Assembly (NCBI GenBank): GCA_015689685.1
Contig: WVSL01000012.1
Location: 1 to 64,000, forward strand
Reading direction: 5' to 3'
DNA: 64,000 nt
From: Rhodobacterales bacterium HKCCE2091
Lineage (GTDB): Bacteria > Pseudomonadota > Alphaproteobacteria > Rhodobacterales > Rhodobacteraceae
The notes under the pieces were generated by a model. That model made no database searches. It was not told the origin of the DNA and was given only the letters and a program-made list of their open reading frames with translations. Of the stretch, positions 58,793 through 64,000 are shown one piece after another; the first letter of the stretch is position 1; each line of letters opens with the position of its first letter. The translations under genes were made by a program, and so were the position numbers.

Positions 58793-61474
58793 TCAGGCCG
58801 CGCGCAGGGCGCGGGATGGCAGCCGGACGCGGAAAACCGCGCCGCCGTGGCCCGGAACATAGGACAGCCCGCCGCCGATCCGGGCCATGATCTCGCGGCT
58901 GATGGCAAGCCCGAGCCCCGCCCCCGGGGCCTCGCTGCCGGCCTCCAGCCGCGCGAATTTCTCGAAGATCAGGCTTTCCTTCTGCGGCGGGATCCCGGCG
59001 CCGTTGTCGGCGAACTCCAGCTCGATCCGCCCCGGCACGCGGCGCACCGATATCGTCAGTTCCGGCGTCTCGGCGTCGCAGTATTTCTGCGCGTTCGCGA
59101 TCAGGTTGACGAAGACCTGCACCAGCCGGTCGGCATCGGTCATCAGTTCGATGTTCTCGCTCGCCCGGTCGCGGCGGATGGCGAGCCCCTTGCCGCGCGC
59201 CAGCGCGCTCGACGCGTAGACCGCCCGGTCGATCACGTCGGCGAGCTTCACCGCGCGCTCGTTCAGCGTCACCTGCCCGCTTTCCAGCACCGACAGGTCG
59301 AGAAGATCGTCGAGGAGCCGCGTCAGCCGCCGGCTCTCGTCGTGGATGATGACCGAGAACCGCTTGCGCGCCTCGGCGTCGAGCCCGTCATCGGCCAGCA
59401 GGATCTCGGAAAACGCGCGGATCGAGGTCATCGGCGTCCGAAGCTCGTGGCTGACCTGGCTCAGGAAGGCGTCCTTCTGCACGCTCAGCTCGGTCAGCTT
59501 CTGGTTCACCTCCCTGAGCCGTGCGGCGGTCTGGGCAAGCTCCGTCGACTTCGCCTCGAGCTGGCTGGAATACTCCATCATCTGCGCGGTCTCGTCGGCC
59601 ACCGCCAGAAGGTCCTGCACGCTGACGCTGGCGCCGCCGGTGATCTGGGCGATCATCGCGTGCGCCGTCGCCGCGCCAACCGACCCGGCAAGCTCCCGCT
59701 CCAGCCGCTCCAGGAAATCCGGCGTCGGCTCGGGCAGGCCGTCCTCGCGGCCCTGCGCCTCCGCGGCCTCCCGGAACAGCCGGCCGGCGCGGCCGGTGCC
59801 GAGGATCCGCCGCGCCATCACCAGGAGATCGTCCGCCGTGCCGACCGACCCGCGCCAGGCGGCGGGCGCCGGGGCGTGGTCGTAGACGTTGACGAACTGC
59901 GCCCCCATCAGCCGCTCCAGCGGGCTCGGGAAGGTCATCAGCGACACGAGGATGAAGAAGAACGCGTTCAGCCCGAGCGACAGGACCATCGCGGTCAGGA
60001 GCGGGTCGGTCCCGGTCAGCCCGAACGGTGTCGCCGGGCGGAGCCAGGCCATGCCGAACGGCCCGTCGGCCAGGATCGGCTCCACCGGCAGGGCCGCCGC
60101 CGCGGCAGGCAGAAGCAGGATCCACGCCCAGATCGCGAAGCCGACGGCGATGCCCGCCGCTGCGCCCGCCCGCGTCGCGCCGCGCCAGACCATGCCGCCG
60201 AGCAGCGCCGGCAGCACCTGGCTGACGCCGAGAAAGGCGATCAGCCCGATCGAGGCCAGCGCCTCGGACCCGCCCGACAGGCGGTAGTAGACCAGCCCGA
60301 GCGTCAGCGTGCCCGCGATCGACACCCGCCGCGCGACCAGCGCCACCTGCCGCATGTCGCCCGACATCGGGTCCTCGCCGCGGGTGAGCGCCATCCAGAT
60401 CGGCACGATGATGTGGTTCGACACCATGGTCGACAGCGCCAGCGAGGCCACGATCACCATCGAGGTCGCGGCCGAGAACCCGCCGAGGAACGCCAGCAGC
60501 GCCAGCCCGCCCTGGTTCAGGTGCAGCGGAAGCGTCAGCACGAACAGGTCCGGGTTCGATCCCGCCGGCAGCACGTTCAGCCCGACCACCGCGATCGGCA
60601 GCACGAAGAGCGACATCATCAGCAGGTAGAGCGGGAACGCCCAGGACGCGGTGGCGAGGTGGCGTTCGTCCTGGTTCTCCACCACCAGCACCTGGAACAT
60701 GCGCGGCAGGCACAGGATCGCCGCCCCCGACAGGACCGTGAGGCCGAGCCAGCGCGCGCCGTTCGACGTCCAGTCCGCGATCGGGCTCTCCTCGATCCGC
60801 GCCACGATGTCCCCGGGCCCCGAGGCCACGCCCCAGACCACGAACACACCGACCGCCACCAGCGCGAAGAGCTTCACGATGGCCTCCAGCGCGATGGCCG
60901 AGACGAGGCCCGGGTGGCGCTCGTTCACGTCGAGGCTGCGGGTCCCGAAGACGATGGTGAAAAGCGCGAGCCCGCCGGCGATCCAGACCGCCGTCAGCGC
61001 GCTGTCGGGCGCGCCGCCGGGTCCTGGCGCGGCGAAGACGCCGAAGGCCAGCGTCACCGACTGGAGCTGCAGCGCGATGTAGGGCGTGGTGCCGAGCACC
61101 GCGAGCACCGTGACCAGCGCGGCCAGCCCGCCGGACTTGCCGTAGCGGCTGGAGATCATGTCGGCGATCGAGGTGATCCGCTGCGCCCGCCCGATCCGCA
61201 CCATCTTCCGCAGGAGCCAGAACCAACCGATGAACACCAGCGTCGGCCCGAGGTAGATGGTCATGTATTCCAGCCCCGTCCGCGCCGCCGACCCGACAGC
61301 GCCGAAGAAGGTCCAGGCGGTGGTGTAGATCGACAGCGACAGGGTGTAGGTGACGGGCGAGTTCAGCCAGCCCGCCTTGCCCTCCGCCGCGCGTTTCTCG
61401 GCGAGGAAGGCGATGGCGAACAGGCCCGCGACATAGAACACGCAGACCGCGACCAGCCCGTTGAAGGACAGCAT
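58793..61474 (-). CDS. sodium:solute-symporter-domain sensor histidine kinase
   Basis: 893 residues. The N-terminal half (to about 500) is a sodium:solute symporter-type transmembrane domain with about 12-13 spans (e.g. YTLSLSIYTTAWTFFGAVGS, MALTRGEDPMSGDMRQVALVARR). A coiled-coil follows, then a histidine kinase with H-box VSHELRTPM (His 676), N-box NLIANAQKYCDAE, and G-boxes DNGAGIPP and GAGLGLAIS. Such symporter-kinases couple solute movement or presence to signalling. Its start overlaps the previous membrane-protein gene (TGATG), so it follows the response regulator in an operon. Confidence 0.92.
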   Translation of the reverse strand: MLSFNGLVAVCVFYVAGLFAIAFLAEKRAAEGKAGWLNSPVTYTLSLSIYTTAWTFFGAVGSAARTGLEYMTIYLGPTLVFIGWFWLLRKMVRIGRAQRITSIADMISSRYGKSGGLAALVTVLAVLGTTPYIALQLQSVTLAFGVFAAPGPGGAPDSALTAVWIAGGLALFTIVFGTRSLDVNERHPGLVSAIALEAIVKLFALVAVGVFVVWGVASGPGDIVARIEESPIADWTSNGARWLGLTVLSGAAILCLPRMFQVLVVENQDERHLATASWAFPLYLLMMSLFVLPIAVVGLNVLPAGSNPDLFVLTLPLHLNQGGLALLAFLGGFSAATSMVIVASLALSTMVSNHIIVPIWMALTRGEDPMSGDMRQVALVARRVSIAGTLTLGLVYYRLSGGSEALASIGLIAFLGVSQVLPALLGGMVWRGATRAGAAAGIAVGFAIWAWILLLPAAAAALPVEPILADGPFGMAWLRPATPFGLTGTDPLLTAMVLSLGLNAFFFILVSLMTFPSPLERLMGAQFVNVYDHAPAPAAWRGSVGTADDLLVMARRILGTGRAGRLFREAAEAQGREDGLPEPTPDFLERLERELAGSVGAATAHAMIAQITGGASVSVQDLLAVADETAQMMEYSSQLEAKSTELAQTAARLREVNQKLTELSVQKDAFLSQVSHELRTPMTSIRAFSEILLADDGLDAEARKRFSVIIHDESRRLTRLLDDLLDLSVLESGQVTLNERAVKLADVIDRAVYASSALARGKGLAIRRDRASENIELMTDADRLVQVFVNLIANAQKYCDAETPELTISVRRVPGRIELEFADNGAGIPPQKESLIFEKFARLEAGSEAPGAGLGLAISREIMARIGGGLSYVPGHGGAVFRVRLPSRALRAA

Positions 61475-61872
61475 CAGCCGGCCTCGTCCGGCGGCCGCCG
61501 CCGCATCAGCGCGCGCGACAGCGCGGCGGCGAGGCAGATCAGCCCGAACCAGACCGTGATGAAGTAGATCAGCCAGCCGCTGGTGCCGCCGCCGATGCCG
61601 GTCTCGGTGGTCAGGATCGCGACCGGGCCGAAGAACAGGAACGCGCCGAGCACCGGCACCAGCCGCGCCGCGTCCTCCAGCCGGTAGCGGCGATAGGTGT
61701 GCCGTTCGAGAAACCGCCGCCGCCGACCCTGCACCGGGTCGTCCGCCGCGCGGGCGGCCGGCGGGGTGGCACCCGCGGCGATCGGGGTCATGCCGGCGTC
61801 ACCCGTGGGCGCGCCCGGCGCCGGTTCCCCGCCGCCGCCGCCGCCACCTCCGTCACCGCCGGGGCCGGTCAC
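61474..61872 (-). CDS. small membrane protein between response regulator and symporter-kinase
   Basis: 132 residues from GTG 61872 (GTGA overlap with the response-regulator stop); a shorter start at ATG 61791 gives 105. A Gly/Pro-rich head precedes a conserved RHTYRRYRLEDAARLVPVLGAFLFFGPVAIL segment and two spans (to LICLAAALSRALM). The order regulator, two-span protein, symporter-kinase suggests it supports the kinase. The family name is not certain. Confidence 0.7.
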   Translation of the reverse strand: MTGPGGDGGGGGGGGEPAPGAPTGDAGMTPIAAGATPPAARAADDPVQGRRRRFLERHTYRRYRLEDAARLVPVLGAFLFFGPVAILTTETGIGGGTSGWLIYFITVWFGLICLAAALSRALMRRRPPDEAG

Positions 61873-62258
61873 ACCGCGCCCCCGCCCTGCCCCGCACCCT
61901 CCGCCAGCAGGCCGCGCACGGTCTCGACCAGCTCGGCGTTGGAAAACGGCTTGGTCAGGAACGCATCCGCGCCGAGCGCCATCGCGGTTTCCCGGTCCCG
62001 CGACTGGCCCTTGGCGGTCAGCATCAGCACCGGCAGCGTCCGGGTCTCGTCGGCGGCGCGCAGGTCGCGCAGGATGTCGAACCCCGACCGCCCGGGCAGC
62101 ATCACGTCCAGTACCACCACGTCCGGCCGCACCCGCGCGACCTCGGACAGGGCGGTGGCTCCGGTGCCGTGGGCCATCACCTCCCACCCGTCGCGGGACA
62201 GGATGAAGCGGATCGCTTCCAGGATGTTCGCCTCGTCTTCGACAAGCAGGACACGCAT
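61869..62258 (-). CDS. single-domain response regulator
   Basis: 129 residues: only a receiver domain. Phospho-acceptor Asp 51 in VVVLDVMLPG, acidic pair EDE at 7-9, Thr/Ser in MLTAK (about 81) and Lys 103 in LTKPFSN. There is no DNA-binding output, so it probably works by protein contact or as a phosphate carrier with the kinase at 58793 in the same operon. Confidence 0.9.
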   Translation of the reverse strand: MRVLLVEDEANILEAIRFILSRDGWEVMAHGTGATALSEVARVRPDVVVLDVMLPGRSGFDILRDLRAADETRTLPVLMLTAKGQSRDRETAMALGADAFLTKPFSNAELVETVRGLLAEGAGQGGGAV

Positions 62259-62333
62259 GACGCCCGGTTCTCCTCCACCCGTGCGGCTTGGGCTGAGGAT
62301 GCCGGGTTTTGCCGACCTGTCAACGTGCGCGGT

Positions 62334-63011
62334 TCAGGGAACGAGTTGCAGCCCGTCCGGCGGCTGAAGCTCGAACCGCTGCGGCAGGTCGGGGGACGGC
62401 AGGAACTCGGGCACGTCGAAGTCGAACGGCGCGTCCTGCACCGCCTGCTGCAACGTCTGGTACTGCTGCTGGTAGGCCGTGGCGGCGGCGAGCGTCCGGT
62501 CGAGTTCCACCGAAAGCTCCCGGTTGGCCGCCACCAGCTCCGAGTTCTCCCGCCGCAGCGCCGTCACCGCCTGCGATGCCGCGTTGCTCGCCACCAGTTC
62601 CGCCCGCAGGTCGGCCTGCAGCGCCTCCGCCTCCTCCAGCGCCGACACGAGCTGCGCGTTCTCCACCCGCAGCGCGGCCAGCGCCGCGAGATCGGCCTCG
62701 ATGTCGGTCGAGCTCGCGAAGATGTCCGCGTAGCGCGTCTCCACCTCCTCCAACTGCACCGACAGCGCGCGCGCCTCGGCCTCCGCCCGGTCGGCGCGCT
62801 CGGCGGCCATGACGGCCTCCTCCATCTGCTGATCGACCGCCGACATCGCGACGCCCCGCTCCTGCCACGCGACCATCGCCGCGATGCCGAGCCCGACCGC
62901 GCCCGCGACCGTCAGGAGGCCCATGACGGTCCCGACCAGCCGCCGCCGCCGCGCCTGCTCCGCCCGCGCCTCGGCCGTGAACACCGCCGTCTCCAGCCCC
63001 GCCTCGGACAT
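62334..63011 (-). CDS. membrane-anchored coiled-coil protein of unknown function
   Basis: 225 residues. One membrane segment near the N-terminus (LVGTVMGLLTVAGAVGLGIAAMVAW) is followed by about 130 residues of heptad-like helix (AERADRAEAEARALSVQLEEVETRYADIFAS ... ENSELVAANRELSVELDRTL) and a Pro-rich end. Probably a single-spanning coiled-coil scaffold. It starts one base after the stop of the gene at 63013, so the two form an operon. Confidence 0.7.
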   Translation of the reverse strand: MSEAGLETAVFTAEARAEQARRRRLVGTVMGLLTVAGAVGLGIAAMVAWQERGVAMSAVDQQMEEAVMAAERADRAEAEARALSVQLEEVETRYADIFASSTDIEADLAALAALRVENAQLVSALEEAEALQADLRAELVASNAASQAVTALRRENSELVAANRELSVELDRTLAAATAYQQQYQTLQQAVQDAPFDFDVPEFLPSPDLPQRFELQPPDGLQLVP

Positions 63012-63012
63012 C

Positions 63013-63381
63013 TCAGCTCCCTCCCAACCAGTCGAAGACGCCTTTCCGGACATCGGCCAGCATGGCATTCGGCGGCGGCCCGAGCGCGCTTTCGTACAGC
63101 TTCTGCCATTCCCGCCCGAGGTTCACCTCGTCCCGCAGCGCCAACAGCTTGGTGCCGAACACGCCGCCGATCCCGAACACGACCAGCGACGAGGACCACT
63201 TCACCATCTGCGCCACGAACTCCCCGCCGGACTCGCCGAAGGTCCGCCACAGGAACACGAACAGCCCCGCCCCCGCGACCACGGACAGCAGGCCTATGAC
63301 GGCGTGAAACCAGATGTCGCGGTCGCAGCGGGACAGCTTGCGCGCGATGGCGGGGGACAGGATGTCGGATGCGGACGGCAT
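63013..63381 (-). CDS. membrane protein of unknown function
   Basis: 122 residues from ATG 63381. Two hydrophobic segments (HAVIGLLSVVAGAGLFVFLW and SSSLVVFGIGGVFGTKLLAL) flank a short loop, with amphipathic ends (SDILSPAIARKLSRCDRDIWF; VRKGVFDWLGGS). It is followed at once by the coiled-coil protein. Unknown family; a small membrane-remodelling or stator-like protein would be one guess. Confidence 0.65.
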   Translation of the reverse strand: MPSASDILSPAIARKLSRCDRDIWFHAVIGLLSVVAGAGLFVFLWRTFGESGGEFVAQMVKWSSSLVVFGIGGVFGTKLLALRDEVNLGREWQKLYESALGPPPNAMLADVRKGVFDWLGGS

Positions 63382-63473
63382 GGCGAAATGCACGCGCCTC
63401 AAATCAGGATGACGAATGATCCCGCCGAAATCGCGGGGCTTTCAAATGCGAAAGCCAGTCTAGACGAAAACGC

Positions 63474-64000
63474 TCAACCTGCCAAGTTCGGCCGCCGCCG
63501 CGCCGTGCAGGCCTCGCGGGAACAGAGCGCGCAGCCCGGCCCGACCGGCTCCGCCCGTCCCTCGCCGCTGCCCGCGTCGCGCATCAGCATCGTCGCCCGC
63601 ATCGCCGGCGGCCCGGCCGAGGGCGGGCCCGGCTGGCTCACCGACCAGGTCGCGAAGCGGCCCCCGTCCGGCATCTCGATCCCGGCCCGCTCCGGCATCA
63701 GCGGCCGCCCGAAGGCCCGGTAGATCGGCCAGAGCGGGCAGCCGGGGGCGAAGCGCGGCACCGTGAACCCGGCCAGCCGCCGCCGCCGCAGGACCGCGCC
63801 CGCCGCGTCCACCACCGCCAGCCCGAAATCCGGCACCCCGGTCTCGGGCGGCAGGCTGGCGAGCCGGCGCAGGACCAGCGCGGGATCGCCGGGGGCGAGC
63901 GGCCACAGCGCCTCGGGCTCGAACCCGGCCTCCGCCGCCCGGCCCGCGAAATCCGCCAGCGGCAGGCGGGCGGCGTCGGCGGCGTAGTCGGTCAGCGCAG
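63474..64000 (-). CDS. DUF2083-type regulator, C-terminal part (partial): short-chain fatty acyl-CoA regulator-like
   Basis: The frame enters from the right edge (first complete codon at 63998) and runs to the stop near 63474; the N-terminal HTH lies outside the window. Visible C-terminal features are PGCPLWPIYRAFGRPLMPERAGIEMPDGGRFATWSV, and a Cys cluster near the end (GPGCALCSREACTARRRPNL), which fits the DUF2083 domain of RamB/ScfR-like XRE regulators. Those regulators sense short-chain acyl-CoA and control propionate and glyoxylate metabolism. The gene they would govern is not in this window. Confidence 0.8.
   Translation of the reverse strand, partial: ALTDYAADAARLPLADFAGRAAEAGFEPEALWPLAPGDPALVLRRLASLPPETGVPDFGLAVVDAAGAVLRRRRLAGFTVPRFAPGCPLWPIYRAFGRPLMPERAGIEMPDGGRFATWSVSQPGPPSAGPPAMRATMLMRDAGSGEGRAEPVGPGCALCSREACTARRRPNLAG

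Noticed and set aside
57944-61567. A 1207-codon open frame on the plus strand opposite the FliM-like and symporter-kinase genes.
   Set aside because: It is antisense to well-supported proteins and its translation is Arg/Gly/His-rich with no domain. Very high GC leaves long antisense frames open.
1-64000. tRNA, rRNA, transposase, integrase or phage genes.
   Set aside because: None was recognised in any gap or reading frame; gaps are short and lack tRNA-like cloverleaf ends (CCA or conserved GGTTC loop).

Overview
The window is dense, very GC-rich bacterial chromosome (third codon positions mostly G or C). Its gene families suggest an alphaproteobacterium of the Rhodobacteraceae/Paracoccaceae type. 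The evidence is a divergent bolA / J-domain pair, a SAM-II riboswitch in front of metZ, a DksA with a degenerate zinc finger, a neighbouring RNA methyltransferase and PIN-domain pair, tandem DUF2927 lipoproteins, and an Anbu peptidase operon. No rRNA, tRNA, transposase, prophage or CRISPR array was seen. Species cannot be named from this sequence alone.

Layout. (1) 1-12.7 kb: the 3' end of putA and an alpha/beta hydrolase, then a sugar-acid operon. This holds three Gfo/Idh/MocA dehydrogenases, a CUT1 sugar ABC transporter (binding protein, two permeases, ATPase) and mannonate dehydratase uxuA. It is followed by a DUF1624-type membrane protein, a lysophospholipid acyltransferase and a small membrane protein. 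(2) 12.9-21.2 kb: cell-envelope and surface genes. These are two paralogous lysozyme-like (SLT) proteins, a tandem pair of 174-residue membrane-anchored unknowns, an RTX calcium-binding repeat protein, gatB with two small membrane-protein genes, and an autotransporter-type beta-barrel protein. (3) 21.2-29.5 kb: an intergenic region with an 11-bp tandem repeat, a DUF4177 protein, bolA/dnaJ-like, a zinc-ribbon membrane protein, trkH, folE2, and an operon of metZ, an acetyltransferase and a glutamine amidotransferase under a SAM-II riboswitch.

(4) 29.6-39.2 kb: a membrane-stress-like neighbourhood. It has a 29-residue hydrophobic peptide, an XpaC-like protein, TelA, a DUF2927 lipoprotein, an SPFH protein with a GYF_2 tail and a zinc-ribbon membrane protein. 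An acyltransferase, a cytochrome b561 and an HxlR-SCP2 regulator are interspersed. (5) 39.3-46.9 kb: fructokinase-like, dtd, then a four-gene operon of circularly permuted ATP-grasp, alpha-E, transglutaminase and Anbu proteasome-like peptidase. A flavin monooxygenase and dksA follow. (6) 47-55.9 kb: a MoxR AAA+ / VWA operon with a second DUF2927 lipoprotein, a DedA protein, OsmC, an M48 protease, the PIN and methyltransferase pair and a lipoprotein. (7) 56-64 kb: a fumarylacetoacetase-family hydrolase, a FliM-like protein with a Gly/Leu/Pro repeat tail, a response regulator / membrane protein / symporter-kinase operon, two membrane or coiled-coil proteins and the 3' part of a DUF2083 regulator.

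The strongest system-level candidates are the ATP-grasp/alpha-E/transglutaminase/Anbu operon, which is conserved but has no known function, and the TelA/XpaC/SPFH/zinc-ribbon block. DUF2927 lipoproteins occur both in that block and in the MoxR/VWA operon and share a HEExxQ motif. The best-supported regulatory element is the SAM-II riboswitch with its attenuator at 29.34-29.45 kb.
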